Of a stretch of DNA of 22,549 nt, positions 12,716-20,853 are shown one piece after another. Source of the stretch: a virus. The position numbers and the translations under genes are program-made. Location of the stretch: IMG/VR virus record IMGVR_UViG_3300025030_000434, positions 1 through 22,549 of that record. The stretch is one strand, 5' to 3'. Below the pieces are notes generated by a model, which was not told the origin of the DNA, searched no databases, and worked only from the letters and a program-made list of their open reading frames with translations. The first letter of the stretch is position 1. Each line of letters begins with the position of its first letter.

Positions 12716-14437
12716 ATGGCAGACACAACTTATGTAGATTATGTCGCACCAGCGGTAAGTGCAGAGTGGCTTAATGAAGTTAATGATCACGTCTGGAATG
12801 ACACACCAGTGGAAGGAATCAACGTACATTCTGCGACTGTAATTGGAACCACTCCAGCAGGCAGTCTGGTTGCTACCAATGTACAAGCCGCATTAACTGA
12901 ATTAGATACTGACCTAACCGCACATGTGAATGCTACTGTTGATGCACATGATGCAAGTGCAATCAGTAATGTTCCAGCAGGCACAATTGCTTCAACCAAT
13001 GTTCAAGAGGCAATCAATGAAATTGTCTCAGATTTAGCTGCAAGTTCTGGTAGTTCTCTTGTTGGATTTATTCAGACAGGTGCGGGTACAGTTGCTTCCA
13101 CAGCACAAACAAAGTTACGAGAATCTGTAAGTGTTAAAGATTTTGGTGCTGTTGGTGATGGTGTTGCTGATGACACTGCTGCAATGCAAGCAGCACACAA
13201 TACAGGCAAACTCATCTACTACCCAGAAGGCACCTATCTATTCTCGCCCACCGTTACGATTGCATCTGGTGGTATTTGTGGTGACGGTCCAACTCGCACT
13301 ATTCTAACTAGTGCGGATACAGGCTCATCTAACCTAATTAAATATACAGGAGCACTTGGCTCGTATAGTAATGTTCCTGTCTTCAAGGATTTTACCATAC
13401 AGGCAGATGTCAGTAAAACTGCCGGTGCCGGTATTCAAGTCTTTCCTGCAAGTGGAGAATCTTCTTACCTAGATTTCAGGAATGTACACTTTCTATATTG
13501 TCCAATTGGCATTGATTTTGTTGCGGCATCCTTATGGAAAATTATTGGGTGTGACTTCCTCTCTTACACCATTGCAGGCGTTCAGGTGGCTAATACAAAT
13601 AGTCCAGACTCCGGTGACAGTGTTATTAGTTCTTGTGTGTTTAACAATCCCTATACCACTGGCTCAGGCATTCTACAAAAGTCATCTGGAGGGTTGAAAG
13701 TTGTTGGCAATAAATTCTTAGGTGGATTGCGCGGATACACAATGGCTCTAGAGGGCAGTACTAGTGTGCTGCTGATTACTGGAAATTCATTTGAGAATAT
13801 GACTGGGCAGGATCTTGTACTATCTCAAACTACAGGCGGCACCGCCTTTGTTAACGTAGCCATCACCGGGAATGAGTTCAGTGTTGGCGGCGTGGCGATT
13901 GCTACTGACGCAACAAGTTTCTTAAGTGAAGTTGTCATTACTGGAAACAACATCAATATGGGTGCAGCAGGTTCCAATGCATGTGTTTCGTTGAATACTG
14001 TTACGGACTTCTTCATTGGTGGGAATATTATTAAAGGCAATGGTGGTGCCGGATCATCTGCTGTTCTGATTACATCTTGTACTAATGGTAAAATTGGTCT
14101 AAATACATATTCTAATCTACCCACCCCGATCACCGTTTCAGCTTCGGCAACGGTTAGGTATGAACTGGATAGTCAGAGTGCGAGTTCTACCACATCTGCC
14201 GCTGGTTGGGGTGGTTATGGTGTTTTGTTTGTTGGACCAGCAACCAACGTAACGTTCCCACGTGCCTTTCTGATGACACCCTCCATTACAGATTTAACAA
14301 TCTCCCCCGGATCAGCTAATGGAACAGTGGGTGGATTTGTTACTGCTCTAAGTAAAACAGGGTTTACGTACCAAGCCATTTCCTCTGTAACAGGAATTGC
14401 TGCTACGGTGTACTGGAAATGTACAGGCGTTTTGTGA
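12716..14437 (+). CDS. Tailspike, pectate-lyase-like beta-helix
   Basis: A 573-residue receptor-binding protein. The N-terminal virion-anchoring region has two copies of a Pro-Ala-Gly-x3-(Ala/Ser)-Thr-Asn-Val-Gln motif (47-57 and 87-97), common in phage tail fibres. At 140-160 comes the hallmark of the pectate-lyase-3-type beta-helix: [10 protein letters not shown] then Asp-Asp-Thr-Ala-Ala. Next is Tyr-Pro-Glu-Gly-Thr-Tyr. Residues to about 480 show repeating short strands with Gly-Asn turns (Ile-Thr-Gly-Asn-x-Phe/Asn), as expected of helix coils. A C-terminal beta domain of about 80 residues probably trimerises or binds. Such spikes usually bind or cut capsule or O-antigen; substrate cannot be told. 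GGAG lies 8 bases upstream of the start. Confidence 0.88.
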   Translation: MADTTYVDYVAPAVSAEWLNEVNDHVWNDTPVEGINVHSATVIGTTPAGSLVATNVQAALTELDTDLTAHVNATVDAHDASAISNVPAGTIASTNVQEAINEIVSDLAASSGSSLVGFIQTGAGTVASTAQTKLRESVSVKDFGAVGDGVADDTAAMQAAHNTGKLIYYPEGTYLFSPTVTIASGGICGDGPTRTILTSADTGSSNLIKYTGALGSYSNVPVFKDFTIQADVSKTAGAGIQVFPASGESSYLDFRNVHFLYCPIGIDFVAASLWKIIGCDFLSYTIAGVQVANTNSPDSGDSVISSCVFNNPYTTGSGILQKSSGGLKVVGNKFLGGLRGYTMALEGSTSVLLITGNSFENMTGQDLVLSQTTGGTAFVNVAITGNEFSVGGVAIATDATSFLSEVVITGNNINMGAAGSNACVSLNTVTDFFIGGNIIKGNGGAGSSAVLITSCTNGKIGLNTYSNLPTPITVSASATVRYELDSQSASSTTSAAGWGGYGVLFVGPATNVTFPRAFLMTPSITDLTISPGSANGTVGGFVTALSKTGFTYQAISSVTGIAATVYWKCTGVL

Positions 14438-14446
14438 TGGTGATGT

Positions 14447-14704
14447 ATGAATGATGAACGACAAAATCGTAGATGTGGAGACAAAGAATTGCAAGAACAT
14501 CAATTGAAGGAGGAGATTCGTCTCCTCGGAATTGAACAAAATATAAAATCTCTAGAGGAAAAAATTACCATTCTTTCTGATAGTGTATCAGATCTTGTTT
14601 CTGCATGGAAAGCCGCCTCGTGGCTAATTAGTCTTATCAAGTGGGTTGGTGGTATTGCAATTTCCATAACAGCCATCGTCACACTACTAAAAGGAATTAA
14701 ATAA
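14447..14704 (+). CDS. Membrane protein with coiled coil, possible holin
   Basis: An 85-residue protein. Residues 12-50 form a charged, Leu/Ile-containing coiled-coil helix, and residues 58-82 form one hydrophobic segment with Trp-Leu-Ile-Ser-Leu-Ile-Lys-Trp-Val-Gly-Gly, ending Lys-Gly-Ile-Lys. This N-coil/C-membrane layout resembles XhlA-type lysis proteins and some single-span holins, and phage holins often sit near tail genes. No endolysin or spanin is seen beside it, so a lysis role is only suggested. A membrane-associated tail or entry protein is the alternative. The gene begins 9 bases after the tailspike stop with a weak ribosome binding site. Confidence 0.55.
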   Translation: MNDERQNRRCGDKELQEHQLKEEIRLLGIEQNIKSLEEKITILSDSVSDLVSAWKAASWLISLIKWVGGIAISITAIVTLLKGIK

Positions 14705-14705
14705 C

Positions 14706-15419
14706 ATGACAAGTGGCTCCACCGATTTCTCGGTTACGAGAGATGATATTATCAAACGGGCACTTCGCTTAATCGGTGTCTTAGCCCAAGGAGAAACTCC
14801 AACTACTGATCAAACAACTGAAGCAGCTTTGGCCTTGAATGGCCTAGTCAAAGCATGGCAAACTGACGGGATGCCTCTGTGGGCACTAAAAACATATTCA
14901 GTTCCGTTGTCTGCTGGTACAAGTTCTTATAGGATTGGTCTTACCCAGACAGTGAATATTCCAAAACCGCTGAAAGTTATTCAAGCCTACAACCATAATA
15001 CAACTTCTAATGTTGACATTCCTATGCGAGTACTCACTAAACAAGAGTACAACATGCTGGGAAATAAGACAAGCTCAGGTAATCCCATTCAAATCTATTA
15101 TGACCCTCAAGTTTCATATGGTGATTTGTTTGTGTTCCCAGTACCAACTTCTACTGAGGCTAGTGCTAACACAATTAAGATTGTATATCAACGGCCATTT
15201 GAGGATTTTGATGCATCAACTGATACACCGGATTTTCCACAGGAATGGTATGATGCTTTTACCTACGGCCTAGCTTGCCGCCTTGCCCCTGAATATGGCG
15301 TAGCTAGTTCAGATAGAAAAATACTCGTGCAAGAGATGACAATTATTAAGAGTGATGCACTCAACTTTGGATTAGAGGAAGGATCGCTTTATTTCCAACG
15401 CGAGTTTCGGGGGTGGTAA
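14706..15419 (+). CDS. P22 gp4-like head-tail adaptor
   Basis: A 237-residue protein resembling the P22 tail accessory factor gp4, which binds below the portal as the first neck ring. An N-terminal helix pair has Ile-Ile-Lys-Arg-Ala-Leu-Arg-Leu-Ile-Gly-Val (15-25), and Leu-x-Lys-Ala-Trp-Gln-Thr-Asp-Gly (47-55) corresponds to gp4's Ala-Glu-Trp-Tyr-Gln-Asp-Gly. Near residue 187, Leu-Ala-Cys-Arg-Leu-Ala-Pro-Glu-Tyr parallels gp4's Leu-Ala-Cys-Arg-Ile-Ala-Pro-Asp-Tyr. The protein is longer than P22 gp4 (about 166 residues) because of an extra beta-rich insertion. It ends directly before the next ATG. P22's next tail protein (gp10-like) is encoded two genes downstream, supporting the call. Confidence 0.8.
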   Translation: MTSGSTDFSVTRDDIIKRALRLIGVLAQGETPTTDQTTEAALALNGLVKAWQTDGMPLWALKTYSVPLSAGTSSYRIGLTQTVNIPKPLKVIQAYNHNTTSNVDIPMRVLTKQEYNMLGNKTSSGNPIQIYYDPQVSYGDLFVFPVPTSTEASANTIKIVYQRPFEDFDASTDTPDFPQEWYDAFTYGLACRLAPEYGVASSDRKILVQEMTIIKSDALNFGLEEGSLYFQREFRGW

Positions 15420-16859
15420 ATGGCAGATCAGATTAATGGTCTTGGTCTAGATCAGGCACAAATTGCGGATGCAATTAACAGACAAAAGCTAGGATCTCAA
15501 AGACAGAAGAATGAAATGATGCGGTTGGGTACAACCGATCCAAATTCGTTTATTGCCCAAAACAAACAGTTTCTACAACAACCGCAACAGCCCTCTGGTT
15601 TAGGTTCGATGTTCTCAGAACCTCCGCCTGTACCCACACCTCAACCGGACTCATATTCTCCAAGGTCTATTACAGATTTACAGGCTGCCAGCGCACCGCC
15701 TGACTCTCGCACATCCTTGCAGAAATTGTTTGGTTCTGGTGGAGACTCTGAATATGCAATGCCTCAAAATCAGGCTGACAACTACCAAAAGAATCTCGCC
15801 AATACTCTAAAACAACTTAATCCAGATACATATAGTAAAACTGCTTTTGTTGGAACCGACACTAACTGGCTGGCCGAAAATTCTAAGTCTCTATTAAACA
15901 GGCCTCTGGATGATGTGACTAATGCACAAGTATTTGGCGCATATAGTCCAATGGCACATCAAGAAGATCCTATAGTGAAGTCACTAAATTCCAAATATAA
16001 GTTTGCGGGTCGTGGTTGGGATTTGGGTGATGGGATGTTCTATTCCCCAAAGAAGGGGAACCAAGGAAATTCTTGGAAGAATAACCTTGTAGGCAATTCT
16101 GAGATGGATGCACCTACATTCAGTCAGAAGATTGAAGAGGGTTGGGCAGATGCTTTCACACAAGAAGGAAAATTTGATCCTGAAGGTTGGTATGTAAATA
16201 AACCTGATTATGACGGTATAGCTAGAAGAGGCATCCTTGGAACTTTGTCTGTTCTAGCTCCTGCCATCTTTGCTGGATTGGGCACGATTGGCACTGCGGC
16301 AGGTGAAGGTGCTTCTACTGCCGCCGCTGCTGGATCGTCCACAGCTATTCCCGCAGGGTCTGAAGGGTTGATGACAGGGGCACTGGCTACAGAAGCTGCA
16401 CCCGCCGCCGCTGGATCTTCAACAGGCATGTTTGGTAATAGTAATTTAGACTCTGGGAATATGTGGTTAAATCGAGCAGGTGAGGGTGCAGTTAAAGGTG
16501 CTATTACCAGCGGAGGTGATCCAAAGAGTACCCTTGCAGGAGTAGTGACTGGTGGAATGAGTCCAGCATTAAATAGTGGGCTGTCCTCATTTGGTAAGTA
16601 TCTCACAGAGCAGGGTCTTCCTTCTAACGTTGTATCTAGTATTACAGACTTTACTTCTGGAGCAGGTACTTCGTTGGTCAAAAACTTATTTGGAAAAAAC
16701 ACTGGTCAAGGAATGTTACAATCCGCCCTAACTTCTGGGGTAGGTAAAACTCTAGGTGGAATATACAACCAAAATGCTGGTGTTACAGACAGACAACATC
16801 AAATGCAAAACTATGGTACAGCACAAACACTGGCACAGTTGTTTAGAAAGGTTCTATAA
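15420..16859 (+). CDS. Virion protein, probably neck- or ejection-associated
   Basis: A 479-residue protein of unrecognised family. Residues 1-110 are Gln/Pro/Ser-rich and probably disordered. A central part (about 115-265) is folded, with motifs such as Trp-Leu-Ala-Glu-Asn and Gly-Trp-Asp-Leu-Gly-Asp-Gly-Met-Phe-Tyr. From about 268 to 330 lies an Ala/Gly-rich hydrophobic stretch (Leu-Ala-Pro-Ala-Ile-Phe-Ala-Gly-Leu-Gly) that could interact with membrane, followed by a Gly/Ser-rich C-terminus. This layout resembles pilot or ejection proteins injected with DNA. It lies between gp4-like and gp10-like genes, abuts the former and overlaps the latter's start by one base. Confidence 0.6.
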   Translation: MADQINGLGLDQAQIADAINRQKLGSQRQKNEMMRLGTTDPNSFIAQNKQFLQQPQQPSGLGSMFSEPPPVPTPQPDSYSPRSITDLQAASAPPDSRTSLQKLFGSGGDSEYAMPQNQADNYQKNLANTLKQLNPDTYSKTAFVGTDTNWLAENSKSLLNRPLDDVTNAQVFGAYSPMAHQEDPIVKSLNSKYKFAGRGWDLGDGMFYSPKKGNQGNSWKNNLVGNSEMDAPTFSQKIEEGWADAFTQEGKFDPEGWYVNKPDYDGIARRGILGTLSVLAPAIFAGLGTIGTAAGEGASTAAAAGSSTAIPAGSEGLMTGALATEAAPAAAGSSTGMFGNSNLDSGNMWLNRAGEGAVKGAITSGGDPKSTLAGVVTGGMSPALNSGLSSFGKYLTEQGLPSNVVSSITDFTSGAGTSLVKNLFGKNTGQGMLQSALTSGVGKTLGGIYNQNAGVTDRQHQMQNYGTAQTLAQLFRKVL

Positions 16860-18298
16860 TGGCACAACAACAAAAACAAATTGGGAAACCGTCTGTCACA
16901 AGACTGCCATTAATTGGAGCATACACTAACAGAGGCGATAGTCCACTAAAAGACCAACGCTTTGTAAACATGTTCCCAGAGACGCGTAAAGTTGAACAAC
17001 TGGAAAACACAAAGATCTTTGTTAACAAACGCCCCGGTCTAACTGTGTACCGTGATTATGGTACAGGAGAGGGTAGGGCGTGTTCTTACTTCAATGGCAA
17101 GTTCTATGTTGCTGTTGGTAATACTGTTTATGAGGATGCCACCTCTCCAGTAGCTAAGATTACTCTTACAGGATCAACTGGAGTAGTGGGCATGTTGGTA
17201 GCAAACTCGGCTAGTATTGGTAATTATCTATTTGTCTGTGATGGTACTAGTGGGTGGATTATTAAGACAGATGGAACAGTTACTCAAATTACGGACCTAG
17301 ATTTTCCAACACCACATACACCCACACCAATCTTCATCGACGGATATGTTATTCTGTCCAAGGGCATTGATGTGTATAACTGTGACTTGGACGATCCATT
17401 GGCATGGACAAGCAGTAACTACCTGTCTGCTGAAATGTTCCCTGACAATGTAGTTGGACTAGTTCGACAGAATAATCAGGTATGTGTTCTAGGAACAAGT
17501 TCCATTGAATTCTTCTATGATGCGGCCAATACGGCAGGTTCTCCTTTAAGTCGAAATGACTCTACTACAATCCAGATGGGCACTTGTTCTCCATATGCCG
17601 TGATTGGAAACGAGAAGTATATATTCTTCTTGTCACAGTCAGATTCCGGCGGTCGGGCTGCTTGGGTTATTGAAGGTTTCCAACCTAAGAAAGTGTCTGA
17701 TGAATACATCGAACGGATTCTTGATGGTGAAGCAACTATCACGACAGTTCGCGGATTTGGCATACGAACAAAAGGTCATATGTTCTATGTGATCAACTTA
17801 CCAGAATCAGGAAGGACTTTAGTATATGACAACGATGAAAAGTTATGGCATGAGTGGTCTTCTTACTCCGCTGGAAATCATGCAGTTTTCAAGTGCGATG
17901 CTGCTACAGACAATGCTACTGGCTCCGCATATCTGCTTCATACCTCAGATGGTACTTTGTACAAACTTGACACAGAAGCCTATCAAGACAACACAGATCC
18001 CATCCTAGTAGAACTTGTCACAAACAAGTATGACATGGATACCTACAATAGAAAGTTTCAGTCCTCTTTAAAGATTATTGGTGATAGATACTCCACCACA
18101 AACACTCTAACTGTTAAGTGGAGTGATGATGATTATCAAACATGGTCTAATGCAAAGACAATCTCTCTTACGGATGACTTTCCAGCATTCCATCGTTTAG
18201 GATCGTTTCGTCGTAGGGCATTTAAGTTTACACATGAACTAAATCAACCGCTTCGTCTAGAAGCAATTGAAGTTGTTTATACTGAAGGAATTTCATAA
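16859..18298 (+). CDS. P22 gp10-like tail / DNA-stabilisation protein
   Basis: A 479-residue protein close in length to P22 gp10 (472), the hub that closes the neck below gp4 and holds packaged DNA. It has beta-propeller-like repeats: Tyr-Phe-Asn-Gly-Lys-Phe-Tyr-Val-Ala-Val-Gly (about 77-87) and a Val-Leu-Gly-Thr-Ser-Ser-Ile-Glu-Phe-Phe-Tyr segment near 210. The latter parallels gp10's Cys-Phe-Gly-Ser-Ser-Thr-Ile-Glu-Tyr-Phe, followed in both by a Thr-Ala-Gly step. The N-terminus (Leu-Pro-Leu-Ile-Gly-Ala-Tyr, then Phe-Val-Asn-Met-Phe-Pro-Glu) also fits. Start and stop overlap the neighbouring genes by one base each. The gp4/gp10 pair implies a P22-type short tail. Confidence 0.8.
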   Translation: MAQQQKQIGKPSVTRLPLIGAYTNRGDSPLKDQRFVNMFPETRKVEQLENTKIFVNKRPGLTVYRDYGTGEGRACSYFNGKFYVAVGNTVYEDATSPVAKITLTGSTGVVGMLVANSASIGNYLFVCDGTSGWIIKTDGTVTQITDLDFPTPHTPTPIFIDGYVILSKGIDVYNCDLDDPLAWTSSNYLSAEMFPDNVVGLVRQNNQVCVLGTSSIEFFYDAANTAGSPLSRNDSTTIQMGTCSPYAVIGNEKYIFFLSQSDSGGRAAWVIEGFQPKKVSDEYIERILDGEATITTVRGFGIRTKGHMFYVINLPESGRTLVYDNDEKLWHEWSSYSAGNHAVFKCDAATDNATGSAYLLHTSDGTLYKLDTEAYQDNTDPILVELVTNKYDMDTYNRKFQSSLKIIGDRYSTTNTLTVKWSDDDYQTWSNAKTISLTDDFPAFHRLGSFRRRAFKFTHELNQPLRLEAIEVVYTEGIS

Positions 18299-19137
18299 TG
18301 GCTGGATTACCACCTCCCCCGATCAATGACAAGCCGGGTTCATTTACTTGGCTAGAATGGTATCGACAACTTCGTAACTATGTCTCTACCTCTGGGTCTG
18401 TTCCTTGGTACATCATTAACTTTGCAGGTTCTAACATTACTGATATCTCACTAAGAGATCATGGAAATCTACAAGGTCTGCAAGGAGGTACTGCTGGAGA
18501 GCATTACCATCTTACACAAGATACTGTGGATAATGTACTTGCATATCTAAATGGAGGTTCTACTGGAGAAGGTTGGAATGACCTGTTAGGTCAGCCGGGT
18601 ATTAAAACCATTGGTGTGAACGATCCTACGTGGAATGTGTATCGTGGAACTATTAGGCAGTATCAATTCTCTCAAGCAAATATGAATGAGTTGTGGTTTA
18701 CCTATCACATACAGCATGATTATAAGCCCGGAAGTGATCTGTTCTTACATGTCCATTGGAGTCAGAATACTGTAGATACTGGCGGTACAGCCGGTGCTCC
18801 CGGCAATGCTAAATGGTACTTTGATGCAACCTATGCTAAGGGCCACAATCAAGCAGCCTTTCCAGCACCAATTACTACTTCTGTTGTTGGTACTGCAAGT
18901 GGAACCCAATACCAGCATATGCTTACGGAAGTTCAATTGTCTGCGGCTACACCCACGGCATCTCAACTGGATTCAGATCTAATTGAACCTGACGGTGTTA
19001 TTTTACTCCGCTTGTATCGTGATCCTACTGACGTGGCTGATACTTTGAATCAAGCACCTTTCTTACATTTCTGTGATATTCATTATCAGACAGATCGTGT
19101 AAATACAAAAAACAAAGCACCTAATTTTTACTCTTGA
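18298..19137 (+). CDS. Tail-tip or needle-position protein with beta-sandwich-like C-domain
   Basis: A 279-residue protein in the position held by the tail needle gp26 in P22, right after gp10. The N-terminus is Pro-rich and has Trp-Leu-Glu-Trp-Tyr-Arg-Gln-Leu (18-25). Residues 57-72 hold a Gly-Leu-Gln-Gly-Gly-Thr-Ala-Gly-Glu-x-Tyr-His-Leu motif that I know from phage tail-fibre-type proteins. From about 110 a beta-rich domain has the sequence Leu-Phe-Leu-His-Val-His-Trp (148-154), reminiscent of a widespread phage virion domain. No long coiled coil like the gp26 shaft is seen, so a needle role is uncertain; a second fibre or head-fibre role is an alternative. Confidence 0.6.
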   Translation: MAGLPPPPINDKPGSFTWLEWYRQLRNYVSTSGSVPWYIINFAGSNITDISLRDHGNLQGLQGGTAGEHYHLTQDTVDNVLAYLNGGSTGEGWNDLLGQPGIKTIGVNDPTWNVYRGTIRQYQFSQANMNELWFTYHIQHDYKPGSDLFLHVHWSQNTVDTGGTAGAPGNAKWYFDATYAKGHNQAAFPAPITTSVVGTASGTQYQHMLTEVQLSAATPTASQLDSDLIEPDGVILLRLYRDPTDVADTLNQAPFLHFCDIHYQTDRVNTKNKAPNFYS

Positions 19138-19147
19138 GGATTAAATA

Positions 19148-20005
19148 ATGGATGAAGAAAACTTTAACTGGGATGATTTTGATGCCCAATCCGCTGAGTA
19201 TCTAAATAGCTCAGATTATACTGGAGGTGGATTTGAGACTCCTGATGGGCAATCTTGGGGTTATGGTGATGCCAGTGCATATGGAGCACAGCCAAGTCAA
19301 TTTGATTATAATGCCAGTATGCCACAAGGAACATTTGAACTTCCTCAAGGAGATCAGTTTGGCTTTGGTGGCGCGGGTGTGGGTATTCAAGCAAATGAGC
19401 AGTATGCTCCGCAAAATAGTATGCTCCAAGATTTTGGCGGAGGTGCTAGTAATGTTCTCTCTCAGATATTTAATGGTCTGGGTGGTCAGACTGGAAAGAT
19501 CGCTTTGTCTGGTCTAGGTGCTCTTATTGAAGGATATCAGAATAAGAAGAAGGCATCCTCCACACAGAACATTGTACAACAGCAGCAGGCACGGCTAGAT
19601 CCATTTGCCTCACAGCGACCTGTCTATCAACAAGCCTTGCAGAGCACCATACAAGATCCATATAGTCAGCCTATGGTCAAGGATCAAGTAGCTCAGATTG
19701 CGCGCGCACAGGCGATCAAGGATGCAGCAGCCGGTCGGCGTAGCAACTCCGCTACAAGTGATCCTGCAATGCTAGCTGCTCAAGCGCAGATTGCACAGCA
19801 GTACATGAACAGTCTGATGGCTCCTTCAGGTGCAAACATTAATCCAAGTGGCGGTGGTGGATTGGAAGCACTGCTCCAAGCTAATAATGCAAGTATCAAT
19901 GGGTATGCGTCTCCTATGATGAGTGCTCTAGGTAGGCAGAATCAGACTGGAAATAATAATGAGACTATCGACGCTCTTAGGAAACTTCTCATGGGAGGTC
20001 AGTAA
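19148..20005 (+). CDS. Gln/Gly-rich virion protein, probable ejection protein
   Basis: A 285-residue protein. Residues 1-100 are acidic and rich in Gly, Gln, Tyr, Phe and Asp, probably disordered. A short Gly/Leu hydrophobic helix follows (about 115-130), then a Gln/Ala-rich helical part with Asp-Pro-Phe-Ala-Ser-Gln-Arg-Pro-Val-Tyr (about 151-160). The end is Asn/Gly-rich. The composition and place after the tail genes match the small DNA-ejection proteins (P22 gp14, gp7 or gp20 positions), although no direct family match can be claimed. GAGGA (19136-19140) lies 7 bases upstream of the ATG, and the stop overlaps the next start by one base. Confidence 0.6.
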   Translation: MDEENFNWDDFDAQSAEYLNSSDYTGGGFETPDGQSWGYGDASAYGAQPSQFDYNASMPQGTFELPQGDQFGFGGAGVGIQANEQYAPQNSMLQDFGGGASNVLSQIFNGLGGQTGKIALSGLGALIEGYQNKKKASSTQNIVQQQQARLDPFASQRPVYQQALQSTIQDPYSQPMVKDQVAQIARAQAIKDAAAGRRSNSATSDPAMLAAQAQIAQQYMNSLMAPSGANINPSGGGGLEALLQANNASINGYASPMMSALGRQNQTGNNNETIDALRKLLMGGQ

Positions 20006-20853
20006 TGGCCTTACCTGAGATCAGTACAGGATATAAACCTGAGTTTGGTCTAGGTGCTTTGTATCAAGGCTTCAATGCTGCAAATGCCGAGCAAGGTGCA
20101 GAGCTAGAGTTGATTAAACAGTTTCTAGCTAATCAACGTTCTATGCAGATGAATCCGCTAGAAGCACAGACTGCTCAACAGAATCTTGATATAAACGATT
20201 ACAAGACTGCTCCTGCATATAAACAAGCAATGACTGACACTCAGGTCGGTCAGAGCATGTCAAGTTTGTCTGCTGGTCAGACAGCTTCTGCTCTACAACC
20301 CTTCAAGCAACGCGCTGGTCAAGGAGAGTTGCAGAACCAGATTAGGCGTGAATCTATGTTAGATCAAATGGGCCAGATGGATGAACAGATTCAAACTGAA
20401 CAGAATCCTCTAACGAGGATGGCCTATACAAGAGCACGAGATCAGCTACTACATCAACTAAAGATGACTCCTGAGTTCGATCAGAAACGCGAACTTCGTG
20501 AAACTGGCACTGACTCTGCTGAGTACATTGCAGAACTTCGGGCTAGGGAAGCACGGTTACTTGCAGAAGCAAGAGCACAAGGTTCTGGTGACAAGCCAGC
20601 AAAAACTTTTGAAGAAACTATTCAACGCATTCTTGCTAAGAAGCGTGCTGGTGAGGAACTCACAGAAGCAGATTTGGCTGCGTGGGCTGAGGCTACTAAC
20701 GGCTTCAATGCTAAGGTTGCTGCTAAGATTCAACCGGGGAACATTGTTAATCCTAATGTTGCTCCCGACGTTCTCATGCCTAAACCACAACAGCAACAAT
20801 ATGTACCCAATCAACCTGCACAACAAAAGGCAGATCCACTAGGAATTAGATAA
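20005..20853 (+). CDS. Gln-rich helical virion protein, probable ejection protein
   Basis: A 282-residue protein without cysteines, rich in Gln, Ala, Glu and Leu and predicted by eye to be nearly all helical. It begins Met-Ala-Leu-Pro-Glu-Ile-Ser-Thr-Gly-Tyr, followed by helices with Gln-Gly-Ala-Glu-Leu-Glu. The middle has a Glu/Arg/Ala-rich coiled-coil region (about 160-200), and the C-terminus is Pro/Gln-rich and disordered. Both ends overlap neighbouring genes by one base. Position and composition resemble P22 gp7/gp20-type proteins ejected into the host to help carry DNA across the envelope; the assignment is by context. Confidence 0.6.
   Translation: MALPEISTGYKPEFGLGALYQGFNAANAEQGAELELIKQFLANQRSMQMNPLEAQTAQQNLDINDYKTAPAYKQAMTDTQVGQSMSSLSAGQTASALQPFKQRAGQGELQNQIRRESMLDQMGQMDEQIQTEQNPLTRMAYTRARDQLLHQLKMTPEFDQKRELRETGTDSAEYIAELRAREARLLAEARAQGSGDKPAKTFEETIQRILAKKRAGEELTEADLAAWAEATNGFNAKVAAKIQPGNIVNPNVAPDVLMPKPQQQQYVPNQPAQQKADPLGIR

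Noticed and set aside
20498-20842. A 114-codon plus-strand frame inside the gene at 20005
   Set aside because: It is a shifted reading of a Gln/Ala-rich coding sequence, Leu-rich without pattern, and has no independent start signal.
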